Below, piece after piece: positions 11,361 to 21,044 of a stretch of 64,000 nucleotides of DNA. Source of the DNA: Phascolarctos cinereus (taxonomy: Eukaryota; Chordata; Mammalia; Diprotodontia; Phascolarctidae); NCBI RefSeq assembly GCF_002099425.1, contig NW_018344037.1, positions 6,646,501 to 6,710,500 of the forward strand, given 5' to 3'. The notes below the pieces were generated by a model. The model had not been told where the DNA came from. It did not search any database and was given only the letters and a program-made list of their open reading frames with translations. Position numbers and translations under genes: made by a program. Numbering within the stretch: position 1 is the stretch's first letter; every line of letters begins with the position of its first letter.

Positions 11361-12621
11361 GATAATTGATTAAAACTGACTAAAAATTAACTGTGACAAC
11401 TTTCCAAAATGTAGTAATTAGATATTAAAAGACAAATAAGCAGGATTTTAAGCCACCTATTAAGTCAGTTTATACAAACATCTTCAATAGCACATAAGTT
11501 AAAAGGTGTTCATAACTAGTTATAACAAAAACATATATTCAAAAAGAAAAGGTTTTCATATGTTACCCTTTTCTAAGTGCAATATTTCATATGAGTGTTT
11601 TCCCTTTCCGACAGACAAATGGAAGATTTTATGTATTTACTTTATGTATTTTCCTTTAATGGTAGCAACAACAAAAATTTGAGCAAGGTGAAAGTGTCTC
11701 AAAGGTACATTAAGGACTGTAGATTACATCTGATTTTCTAGTTTATGGTGTGTGTGTGTGCTTTAAGTATTACATAGGGATGTTTTTGAGAATTTGAAAT
11801 ACAATAACAACAGCTGCAAATCTCTAGATAGCACAGTGTTGCAAACACAGGAAGTATTTAGATACTTCTGTGGTTTATGGTACCAATTAAATGAGGCAGA
11901 GGATAATAGGAATTATCTTATTTACATAGCCCCACATGGATAAGCTAGTTTTTGACCTACATTATCATGACATGAAAATCAATTCACTTAATCAGCTTGC
12001 TTATTTTTTTTATCAGAGTTATTTATTTTTAAATCAATTTAAAAGGGTTTTTTTTTACAACTTGGCTTTTAAATGCTTTTACTTTCTAGCCCTCATAGTC
12101 ACTGCATTATATAGATTTTATCCTTCTCCTTAGCCAAATAAATCCATAACAATTAACATTTTCAGGCCACTAAGTTGTTATTTATGTCAAAACACTAGAT
12201 ATCATAGTAGCAAACTCCAGGCTTTTAAGCATTAATATGCTTTTCTACATTGTTATACACTTGGGAACAATTAGGACAAGAATACTGATCATTATAGATC
12301 TGTTCCCAAGATCTAGTTTACCAAATAAGATTTTTTAAAATATCATTTATCAAGTGAACTTCTACTACGGTGATAAGGACTTAAGTATGTTAAATTACTA
12401 AAAACATATTTCAAAATAGGAAATATAAAATGACCAAGGAACATAGTTTTTTATTTATTGTTAAATATGTAAAGTATATGATAATAAATCATGTGTGTAC
12501 ATACATGTATTTCTATTTATCTAGCTTACTTATATTGTGTGTGTGTGTGTATTTTCTAGTAGTGTCTGCGTTAACTATGTAACTGTTGTTTACATGTTTT
12601 TCCTTTGCCTGTTCTGTTCAG

Positions 12622-12758
12622 GTTTACCTTGGATCGTCATACTGATCTTGACAGGATTTTTAATATACACTCTGGAAATGGATCGATTTATACATCAAAG
12701 CCACTTGACCGTGAAATATCTCAATGGCACAATCTTAGTGTTATAGCAGCTGAGATCA
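12622..12758 (+). CDS. CDH10: CDH10 coding exon: middle of EC4
   Basis: This 137-nt exon has acceptor tctgttcag ending at 12621. It completes the split Arg codon and ends after the first base of an Asn codon (A|AC), with donor gtaaga at 12759. It encodes [20 protein letters not shown], then [25 protein letters not shown] (window residues 86-130). The LDRE motif of the EC domain is present, and NLS is a potential N-glycosylation sequon. The sequence closely matches EC4 of type II cadherins as I recall CDH10. Length and phase fit the conserved type II exon set. Confidence 0.93.
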
Positions 12759-12954
12759 GTAAGACTATTTATATGACTTTATTGGGAGTGGGTGGTGGTC
12801 ATTATGTTAAAGATTTCTTTCAGAAATGTATCAATATGTGTATTTTACTTAAATGAGTTATGCATAAGTATATAGCAATTCATAAATATTACTTTTTTGT
12901 GTAAATGGAACTCCACGGAAAGATTCACTAGATAATGATATCCCAGGTAAGCAG

Positions 12955-13113
12955 TATAGTACATTGGAATAAAATAAATGCTGGATTTGGAGTCGAAAGA
13001 CCTGAATTTAAATCCTGCCCTTGTCAGTTAATCACCAGTCATCCTGAGCCACATTTTCATCATCTGAAAAATGAGGGTGTGGGTAGCTGAAGACCTTTCC
13101 ATCTGTGACATAT
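12955..13113 (+). mobile_element. MIR-type SINE (host of a MAR1 insertion)
   Basis: 'gctggatttggagtcgaaag' and 'acctgaatttaaatcctgcc', followed by 'tttcatcatctgaaaaatga', are MIR-like in sense. Its end is interrupted by a MAR1 copy at 13130. Confidence 0.65.
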
Positions 13114-13129
13114 GAAAGACGGTATTTTA

Positions 13130-13278
13130 ATTTTTTTTTTTAGGTAATTGGGGTTAAGTGACTTGCCCAGGGTCACACAGCCAGTAAGTGTCAAGTGTTT
13201 GGTCTGAGGCTAGATTTGAACCCAAGTCCTCCTGACTTCAGGTCTGGTGTGCTGTCCACTGCGCCACCTAGCTGCCCC
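13130..13278 (-). mobile_element. MAR1 SINE, antisense, nested in older SINE
   Basis: A poly-T start is followed by 'ggggttaagtgacttgccca', 'gggtcacacagccagtaagt', 'tttgaacccaagtcctcctg' and 'cgccacctagctgccc', the full reversed MAR1. Flanks gaaagacggtatttta (13114-13129) and aaaagaccatatttta form a diverged 16-bp target duplication. MAR1 is a marsupial family. Confidence 0.88.
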
Positions 13279-13771
13279 TAAAAGACCATATTTTAAAAGA
13301 ATAAATCTGTACTAACTTAAGATGAAGATTTTTTTTCCTCAATAATCTTTTTTTCCACATTCTAATAAGAGCTGTCTAAAGAAGAAATTCTGTCTCTTCC
13401 AACCAAGTAGGTTACACTGTTTAGATTACACTGAATAAAAATAATCAGGCCCTAGGAAGGCAAGATTTAAAGAACACAACTGAATAAAAAATAATCAAGG
13501 TTAAATTTTTCAGGATGATAAAGGAACAATAGTTTTTTCCAACCACCTAACCACCAGTTGAAAGTGGGTTTCTTCCTAGACTTAGCTATCACACCGTGCC
13601 TACTCTTCAGATTAGTTTTAGATCAAGTAAAATTGATTTAAACCACTCTTGTTCCTCCTTCTCCAAAAATGGGGAGCAACAGCACTGTCATTGGCATAGC
13701 CAACTGGCTTCTGAGCTCTGAGACTACAGATTTAAATGGGTAAACCTCTTGTGGTTAAAAGTAAAAATACA

Positions 13772-13868
13772 TTTATTTTAAAATCAGATTAAAAAACGAT
13801 TTCATTTTAAAATCAGATTTAAAAACGATTTCATTTTAAAATCAGATTAAAAAACGATTTCATTTTAA
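13772..13868. repeat. 29-bp minisatellite, three units
   Basis: The core 'aaaatcagatt' recurs at 13780, 13809 and 13838, each followed by a run of A, then 'acgatttcatttt'. The exact period is 29 bp, and units differ by about one base. Confidence 0.93.
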
Positions 13869-14126
13869 AGAGTGTTTTTGTTGCCATCTCCAGCTGACTA
13901 GTAGCAGTTGAACTGAATGTTCTCAGTGGGAGCAAGCTAGGTCAGGTCTTCCATTCTGAACACTCTTAAATCATGTCATTTTATACACTAAATTTGATGC
14001 TGTCTTCCAATGCTCCAAAGGAGTTTTTAACTGTGTTTTCAGATTCAAAGAGTTTGAGAAAATTAATTTTGAAAACTAGTAGAAATAATTAGGGCTTTGT
14101 TTTAAAAAAAACCCCTATGCTAATTT

Positions 14127-14358
14127 CCTTCTTCCTCTCCTCCTCCTCCTCCTCTTCCTCCTCCTGTTCCTTCTTTTTTTCTCCTCCTCCTCCTCTTTCT
14201 CCTCCTCCTCCTCCTCTTTTCTTCTTCTTCTTCTTCTTCTTCTTCTCTTCTTCTTCTTCTTCTTCTTCTTCTTCTTCTTCTTCTTCTTCTTCTCCCTCTC
14301 TTTCACTCTTTCTCTCTGTCTCTCCATCTCTGTGTGTCTGTCTCCATCTCTCTCTCTG

Positions 14359-14416
<58 letters not shown>

Positions 14417-14417
14417 T

Positions 14418-14465
<48 letters not shown>
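14127..14465. repeat. Compound microsatellite: (TCC/TTC)n, (CT)n, (CA)n
   Basis: About 340 bp. TCC and TTC trinucleotides run to about 14293, mixed CT to about 14405, and a CA run to 14465. All six frames stay open through it as low-complexity Ser, Glu/Lys/Arg or Thr-His strings. None is a gene. Confidence 0.97.
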
Positions 14466-14467
<2 letters not shown>

Positions 14468-14846
14468 ATGAACTCAACTTTTTCTTTCCTGAAGTCAAAT
14501 CAATCTGTAAATTAACTGTTTGAAATGCATACCTGCCAAAGTATGTGTAATCAGAATCCTATTATGCCTTATGAGGCATTGCACCTTAAGTGGAAAGGGG
14601 GAGAGGAAGAAGTAGCACAAAGGGATTGTTTTCACTTGGCCTTAAGCTCTGTGGTTTATGGTAAATATGTCATTCTCTAAAGCCCCTGAGTATGTCAAGA
14701 AGATATAGAAATACCCCACTACTAAATGTCACCCACCAGAGGCCCACAAGTTAAATTCTCTAGCATTACGTTACAGTCTATGACAAGTACTTGTACCCAG
14801 TAAACTATTTGATGCACTATATCATGACTGAGTTCCATCTTCAACT

Positions 14847-14950
14847 TCCTTTTTCAGAAATATCATTAAAAATGACATTTGGTGAGGCCAGGCTGAAAAT
14901 TATGGCTACTTATAATGACTGAATTAACCCTGGCAGCTGGAGCAAATTAA
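14847..14950 (+). repeat. Local direct duplication, copy A
   Basis: It shares 'catttggtgagg', 'caggctgaaaatta' and 'gcaaattaa' in the same order with copy B at 15538. The two copies are roughly 75-80% alike by eye and lie about 690 bp apart. Confidence 0.65.
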
Positions 14951-15419
14951 CATTTGTTGTTAGAACCAAATTAGCAGCCCCCAACACACTTCTGAGATGG
15001 ATTTAACCATCATCATTGCAGTAAATTCTAAAGGTGGTGGCTATGTTTAAGGGAATCTATTTGCTGGATCCAGATACTTATAATGAATTCTAACCTAAAA
15101 AGAAAGAAACAGTATATTGCAAAAAATGCTAAACATCTATATATTTTGGATAATTACCTTGAGTTTCCTCTTTGTTTAGCTCTGAAGACAGAGCCCTAGG
15201 ATTCTTCTGGAGTGTAAGGAATGTTTCCTGTGTTAATATTGATCATTGAAGCAAAGGTTTAAAACCTTATTTTTCCCCACTTTTCTTCTGTCTTGGAAGA
15301 CAACGAGAAGAGTTAACCTGGCTTCAGTGCACTGCCTCAAGTTGTTTCCCTGCAGCAATTTGTTTTGTACAAATGTAGCAGGGCCTATTACAAAGTGAAA
15401 CATAGTGAAAGTCTTAAAC

Positions 15420-15700
15420 CAGAATTCTGATTTACGCAGAATATCTGAGCTCTCAGACTGCCTCTGCCATTTACTAGCTGTATGACTCCTACAGCCTCAG
15501 TTTCTTCATTAATAAAATGAAGTTAATAATACAAATACTCCTTTTCCAGAAACATCATTGAAAGTGTCATTTGGTGAGGTCAGGCTGAAAATTACAATTA
15601 TGTATTATGACAAAATGAACTCTATTTGCTAGAGCAAATTAAGTGCCTCTCTCAGGGATATTATGAGTAAACTGTAAAAAGTAACAGAAATTTGAAGTAT
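15420..15700 (+). mobile_element. MIR SINE interrupted by copy B of a local duplication
   Basis: 'gcctctgccatttactagct', 'cagcctcagtttcttcatta' and 'ataaaatgaagttaataata' are sense MIR. The body then breaks at about 15538 and seems to resume near 15633 with 'gtgcctctctcagggatatt'. Confidence 0.65.
15538..15632 (+). repeat. Local direct duplication, copy B, inside a MIR
   Basis: This is the partner of 14847-14950. It lies in the middle of a MIR, so this copy is probably the inserted one. Confidence 0.6.
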
Positions 15701-15965
15701 TTTGGTTACCAGATATAATATAAGTATGAAATAAACATAGAAGATAGGGAAGCTAGGGGAGATTTAGAGACCATTTAGAGAGTAGTCCAGACTCTTATTT
15801 TCGACATGAAGAAACTGAGATGCTGAATTCTGAATAAGTAAATTAAGTCGTAGTATGTTTTTCAGCATATCTATTTCTGTGAATTAATTAACAGTTTGAA
15901 GACTCCAATGACAAAAAACTGAAGCAGCTTTAAGTCCCATTTTCATACAAAGAAGGAATGTGGGA

Positions 15966-16059
15966 AACAAGCATTTATTCAGTGCTTACTATGTACCAAC
16001 CAGAAGCTGTGCTATGCAATTTTACAGGTTGTAACACAGGAGACACTGACTATACCAAT
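15966..16059 (-). mobile_element. L2 3' end, antisense
   Basis: 'caagcatttattcagtgctt' and 'actatgtaccaaccagaagc' form the reversed L2 terminus. It is cut by the LTR candidate that follows. Confidence 0.55.
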
Positions 16060-16706
16060 TGTTGGGTGAGAGGCAGTGGAGGAGCTTTCGGGCTCCATCT
16101 TCTAGCAGGTTCACTCTTGATCTGGGCAGCCAGAAGGACGGGAATGGAGATCTAAAGAAGGGTTAAATAATTAATTTATTCTTCTTAAGTGGGCTGCTGA
16201 CAATGAGAGCACCAACTCCTACAGCTTCCTACAACTCCTGCAGCCTTCCTCATGGGAGGAGGCAAGAATACACAAAGTAGGAGCTCCAACTCCTATCATA
16301 TTCCCCTAAATCTCAATGGGCTCCAGTTGAGGGAAGCACAGCATTGATGGGGGCAGGTCAAAGCATGGACAGCTTTCAGCTGCCACAATCCCCAAATCCC
16401 CACTCACTGACCAGTGCTCACTTGATTTATAGGGGAGCACACAAAGCAGGCAATTTGCCAGCAACAGCCTCACAAGTTTACATTATCTTTAACAATATCA
16501 TGATGAATCAGCATAGCACAAGCACAGTTTGCTGTTTACAAAATAACTCAAATGTTTACATTATCTCATCTTTATATCTCACTGTGCAGTTGTAATAGCA
16601 ATTGTTTACAATGTGAAATCCTGGGAACTAGTAGATTGTTATGGCCATGGATCCTGGAAACTAGTATCTAGGCTCCTGGGAATTATTATCTGAAAAAGGA
16701 ATAACA
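16060..16706 (-). mobile_element. Candidate solo LTR (retroviral), family not identified
   Basis: On the minus strand it begins TGTTATTCC and ends CACCCAACA, the TG...CA ends expected of an LTR. A minus-strand AATAAA (16175-16180 on +) lies about 115 bp before its end, a plausible R/U5 length. The phrase 'tcctggaaactagta', with variants, occurs three times near the U3 start (about 16617-16690), like U3 repeats. Flanking bases give only a weak target duplication (caat/aaat). No coding part is seen. It is a fossil of uncertain age. Confidence 0.45.
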
Positions 16707-16714
16707 AAATCTAC

Positions 16715-16866
16715 CTTACATACACAGGTATTATTTTATTTGCTATTATGATCTCCATTTTACAGTTGAAGAAACTGAGGCAGTTAGAAATTAAGGTCAT
16801 AGCTTAAGTGTAGTAGGATTTGAACGTAGGTTTTTCTGACTTTATGTCCAATATTCTATTCTCCTA
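16715..16866 (-). mobile_element. CORE-SINE, antisense
   Basis: 'atctccattttacagttgaa' and 'gaaactgaggcagttagaaa', followed by 'ggatttgaacgtaggttttt', read as a reversed CORE-SINE. Confidence 0.8.
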
Positions 16867-17007
16867 GATATGAAGGCTGCGGGGGGGGGGGAATTCCTCT
16901 GCTTCTCTTGTAATTATTTGTGGTAAAGAGTAAACCTGCTACCAATAGAACAATTATCCTTACATTAAGATTTTAGAAAGTGACTATCATTATACATATT
17001 AAAAAAA

Positions 17008-17061
17008 AGAAGGAGAAGGAGGAGGAGGAGGAAGAAGAGGAGGAGGAGTTGGAGGAGGAGA
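17008..17061. repeat. (GGA/GAA)n microsatellite
   Basis: Purine-only GGA and GAA units with a few interruptions. Confidence 0.93.
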
Positions 17062-17289
17062 ATAAGAGAATCTATGGAAGAGATGCCGGAGAATGTAGAA
17101 GGGATGTGTGTGCAGGTGTCTCTCTCAGATTCTTCATCTGAGTTTTCTGTTAAGCATGATACTCCTTCATTGCAAGATGATGTTTGAGCATAGCTATGGC
17201 AGAGGGAAAGACAGTCTCATCTCCTTATTCTTCTGTACATAGTTTTCAGACCCACCCACATGCCTTTTGCACATAACTGTATAGGATGA

Positions 17290-17560
17290 TAAATGGAGCA
17301 ATACAGAAGCATCTATTGTGTGCAGAGCATATCCTCCAAGTCCTGTATGAAAATGGAAAGTTTAAATGCAGTCTAAATCTCTCTTTTCAAGGATATTAAA
17401 GTCCTGGTAACTGTGGAGCAGAGGTGAAGATGAAGGCCATACAGGAAGAGAAGATCCAAAATATTTTGTGTTAGAATAGTGGAGCCACAAGTGTGAAAGC
17501 TATGGACCAGCTGAGATTTGAGCCAGGTCTTGAAAAAGATGGTGAATATGAACTGGTAGA
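17290..17560 (-). mobile_element. L2 LINE fragment, antisense
   Basis: 'ttcaaggatattaaagtcct', 'gagatttgagccaggtcttg' and 'aaaaagatggtgaatatg' resemble reversed L2. It is strongly diverged. Confidence 0.5.
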
Positions 17561-17599
17561 GAGGAAATATTAAATCATGAAATCACAGTATTATAGTTT

Positions 17600-17710
17600 T
17601 AGAATTTGATAGTACTGAAAAGGGGAGGAATCTGGGATCCAGTGAAGCTGACTGACTTGTCTAAGGTCACACAACTACTAAATGGAAGATTTGGGATCTT
17701 AGACTCAGAA
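17600..17710 (-). mobile_element. MIR fragment, antisense
   Basis: 'tgacttgtctaaggtcacac' and 'aactactaaatggaagattt' form the reversed MIR core. Confidence 0.6.
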
Positions 17711-17869
17711 CAATTTTCCTTGATAAATCAAATTCAAACCACTCCCCTCTCCCTACTCTTACCCTTGCAAATACCTACTCAGCTATTTAGTCCTGGGTAA
17801 TAACATCAGACCATGCATGTTTAAAAGCTTGATGATTTTATTATTTTGGTAAAAATATACCTCTTTAAG

Positions 17870-18090
17870 AGATAGCAGGGCAAAATGTATAAAGAGCTGA
17901 CCTTGAAGGCTGTAAGCACTGAGTCCTGCCCTTGACACATACTGGCAGGGCTTCTGTGTGCAAGGTACTTAACTACTCAGTGCTCTCAGCAAATGTCTAA
18001 GGGTATAATTTTCAGAGAAGGTGCCTTTCTTCATTGAAAGAGGGAGTTTCTCATCTAGGAATTCTATATACCAGTGGCATCCCAGCTCCT
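17870..18090 (+). mobile_element. Marsupial tRNA-derived SINE (CORE-type)
   Basis: Same body as the copy at 3777: 'tgcccttgacacatactggc', 'gcaaggtacttaactactca', then 'aagagggagtttctcatcta'. Confidence 0.65.
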
Positions 18091-18240
18091 GGCCCTATCA
18101 CTGTACTTCTTTGAAGAGGAGGAGTAGGTAATAGGTAAGAACAATGTAATTCCAGCTATTAACAACTATAATAGTAAAAATAACATTTTCACTGCTATAG
18201 GTAGGGTTTTAGAATACCATATCAAGAATATCATCTGCAG

Positions 18241-18365
18241 CAGTGGGGAACCTGTGGCCTCAAAGCCGCATGTGACCCTCTGAGTCCTCACTTGGAGCCC
18301 TTTGACTGAATCCAAACTTCACAGAACAAATGAGTTGCCTCGAGGCTACAGGTTCTCCACCCCTC
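18241..18365. mobile_element. hAT-like MITE, 125 bp
   Basis: The left end starts CAGTGGGGAACCTGTGGCCT and the right end is its near reverse complement (ggctacaggttctccacccc). The 8-bp flanks are atctgcag (18233-18240) and atctagag (18366-18373), matching at 6 of 8. Inverted ends with CAG termini and an 8-bp duplication are typical of hAT elements. There is no transposase, so it is non-autonomous. Confidence 0.75.
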
Positions 18366-18409
18366 ATCTAGAGGGTCATAGATTCAGAACTGAATGAGTT
18401 TAGAAGGAA

Positions 18410-18600
18410 AGTTCTTCGCGGTGGAAAGCACACTGACTTTAAAGTCAGAAGAACTGGGTTCAAATGCTGCCTCTAACAATTATTGCCTGTGTTAAAAAAG
18501 GTGAGTCACTAAACCTCCCTAGACCTCAGTTAACCTCATCTTTAAAATTGGAGATTAAACTAGGTAATCTCTAACATTACTTTTAGATCTATGATCCTAA
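18410..18600 (+). mobile_element. MIR/tRNA-type SINE
   Basis: 'ggtggaaagcacactgactt' and 'actgggttcaaatgctgcct' form the promoter boxes. 'acctcagttaacctcatctt' and a MIR-like end 'ctaacattacttttagatct' follow. Confidence 0.75.
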
Positions 18601-18730
18601 ATCACCTAGCCTTGTCTTCTTATTTTACAAATGAATTTCAGAGAATTGAAGTGATTTGCTCAAGGTCCTACAGTTAGTAAGTTGCATAGCCTTCATGCAA
18701 ACCCAGGTACTTTCTTTCCAAATACACGGT
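18600..18730 (-). mobile_element. MIR, antisense
   Basis: 'tcttattttacaaatgaatt' and 'gtgatttgctcaaggtccta', followed by 'gcaaacccaggtactttctt', form a reversed MIR directly abutting the previous SINE. Confidence 0.65.
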
Positions 18731-19302
18731 ATCACAGAAGTCTTAGAGTAGTTTCAAACTTTAATATCTTAAAACTGCACTAAGACTTCTGGGACACTCT
18801 GTAGAGTACATTTCCTATACTACATCTTGTTGCCTCTCTATGACTAATTCTTAAAATAAGAGGATGTTTAGATAACTAATGCCTAAAATAAACACTATAC
18901 ATATTCTATTTGGGTTTTCACATTTATGTGCTGTCTTCTAAGTAAGCTAATAAACAATGTATGCCCACCATATAAAAGCTGAGATATTTTCCATAGTTAT
19001 TTAAATGTTTTCCAGTTTTCCAGAAGAATAATATGAGCCCCAAAATAATCGAAATCATTGCTATTTAATTATTATAACATACTATTTAGTGTTATATTTT
19101 ATTGTATTATAATAGAACAGAAATAATGTTTATTTACTTTAGAGCATTCTGATTTTCACTTGATAGAAAAATAAAGGAAAAAACTTAATTCTTGGACAAG
19201 TGATGTTCCCCTGCATTATAGCTAGTGCTGACACACTCCTATCAGTGTCTATATATTTCTGTTGGTAGCAAATCAAGGGTTTTTTTTTTCCCCTTCTCCT
19301 AG

Positions 19303-19424
19303 ACAACCCAAAAGAGACAACTCGTGTAGCAGTTTTTGTCAGAATTTTGGATGTCAATGACAATGCTCCACAGTTTGCTGTGTTCTATGATACCTTTGTA
19401 TGTGAGAATGCAAGACCTGGACAA
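19303..19424 (+). CDS. CDH10: CDH10 coding exon: end of EC4 and start of EC5
   Basis: This 122-nt exon follows acceptor cttctcctag. It completes the split Asn codon and ends in phase 0 at Gln, with a strong donor gtaagt at 19425. It encodes [20 protein letters not shown], then [20 protein letters not shown] (window residues 132-171). DVNDNAP is the classical Ca-binding linker between EC4 and EC5. The Cys in FVCE begins the Cys-bearing membrane-proximal EC5 of classical cadherins. Length and phase fit the conserved type II exon pattern. Confidence 0.94.
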
Positions 19425-20694
19425 GTAAGTGTCTCTGAAATCTAACAACATAATAATTTTTTTTTAACTTTTTAAAATAAAAATAATACCTTATTAATGG
19501 GAACATTCAGAGGGGAATAAGGGAGAGCGTGGAAGGAGAGTAAAAGACATACAGAAAGACTAGAGACAGAGTGAGAAAAAGATTTGTAAGGATTATGATA
19601 GGATCCTTAATTCCTTTTTAATGATTCTTAAAGTCTTGTAGAAGTTGTAGCTGCTTGCCACCACAAGGCAGTGAGTGGGTAGGTAAAAGCAATTTCCAAA
19701 CTCTTTGAAAAGCAAAAGAAAATCCTTCTGCTTTTTCAGATAAATATAGAAAACCACTAGACGAAGAGGGTAAGTGAAAGCAGTGGAAGACACAGAGAGA
19801 ATTAAAGGATAGGAACAGATCCAAAGGGATAGAAAGAGATTCATTCAATTCCAGGATATAGAAATGGAATTAAAATATGGCTATGTGGTAGTAAAAGAGG
19901 AATCAAACCTTAGATACATGCATTAAATTTCAGAATTATCACAACATGAAATTATCTAATGACACATTTCTTTATAAAGCTCTCCCTGAATCAGCTTTAT
20001 GTATTTACTCCTAAAACCTTTGCTTCAGTAGATTCATTTTGTTGTTTGAAAAGACTGAGTGTATGAATCTGAATGAAATACTCTTAATTGGTTTCAGCAG
20101 TATCTTCATAGAAGGAAGCAGAATGTTATAAATAATAATTGGGAATCAAATTTTTTTTTTGAAGAAAGAGAACCCATCACAGACCCACATTATGTTTTGA
20201 CATCATTTCATGGTCTTTATAACCATCAATGTCACTATTACATTTTTATGCAAATTACATTACCGTATCTCGCAAATTCTTCCCATTAAATAATCAAACA
20301 AATTCAACAGTGCATATACAGTTTTTGAAGTGGTAAATTTGTGTCAACTGGATTTTATTTTTCATTTCAAATGCTATGGAAAACTGGAGCTCAGCATATT
20401 TATACGCCTTGTTTGGTTAATGTTGCACTGAAATCCAGAATACTATACTTAGGTTATTTTAATGACCTATAAGTCTTGTTAATATTTCTGTTTTACCTCT
20501 TGAAGTTGTTACCCAGCCACATGTTTATTCTTTGCCTATGGTCACTCTATTCCAGTTGACCATCCCCAAATAGGGTGATTCAAAAATTTAAACCTGTATT
20601 TAAGTTGTTTGTCTTTTACATTTTCCTAGATTTATAGGCACAATATATCTATAAAGTAAATTTCTTATGTATTTGCTTGGAAAATCTCAGTTTG

Positions 20695-20955
20695 ATAATA
20701 ATAATAGTAATAGCTACCATTTATAAAGTTCTTTAAGATTTGGAAAACACATTACAAATATCTCATTTTATATTCATAACTACACTGTGAGCTAGGTGCT
20801 ATTTTAGCTCCATTTTGCAGTAGAGGAAATGGCATCATAAAAGTTAAGCAACTTGCCCAGAGTCACACAGCTAGTAAAAATCTAAAGTAGTATTTGAACT
20901 CAGATTTTTATAACTCTTAAATTTGACACTCTGTCCATGGTGCCACTTAGTTCAC
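20695..20955 (-). mobile_element. CORE-SINE, antisense, nearly full length
   Basis: 'aatagtaatagctaccattt', 'ataaagttctttaagatttg', 'ctccattttgcagtagagga', 'acttgcccagagtcacacag', 'tatttgaactcagattttta' and 'ctgtccatggtgccacttag' occur in the full reversed order. Confidence 0.85.
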
Positions 20956-21044
20956 TAATGACAATAACAGACCCTGTTCACATATCCCTAGGAACCAGAT
21001 TATGCTCTACCTGAAAGGTACAAAAAGCTATTAAAACAAAAGTT

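Larger units (their letters stand above)
1736..12621 (+). other. CDH10: CDH10 intron, about 10.9 kb
   Basis: The intron runs from donor gtaatt to acceptor ctgttcag. It holds L3, L2, MIR and CORE-SINE fossils and an endogenous retrovirus fragment, listed separately. In 1740-2240, 4210-5390, 5490-6050, 6210-7090, 8420-9080 and 11360-12620 I see only AT-rich sequence without a recognisable element or gene. The short open frames here do not resemble any protein I know. Confidence 0.85.
12759..19302 (+). other. CDH10: CDH10 intron, about 6.5 kb
   Basis: Donor gtaaga, acceptor cccttctcctag. It is dense in SINEs, with a minisatellite, a large compound microsatellite, a solo LTR candidate and a hAT MITE, listed separately. 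Nothing is recognised in 13300-13770, 13880-14120, 14470-14840, 14960-15410, 15710-15960, 16870-17000, 17070-17280 and 18740-19300. Confidence 0.85.

Noticed and set aside
14089-14523. Several overlapping open frames of 60-130 codons on both strands
   Set aside because: All come from the compound microsatellite. The residues are simple Ser, Glu/Lys/Arg, Cys-Val or Thr-His repeats.
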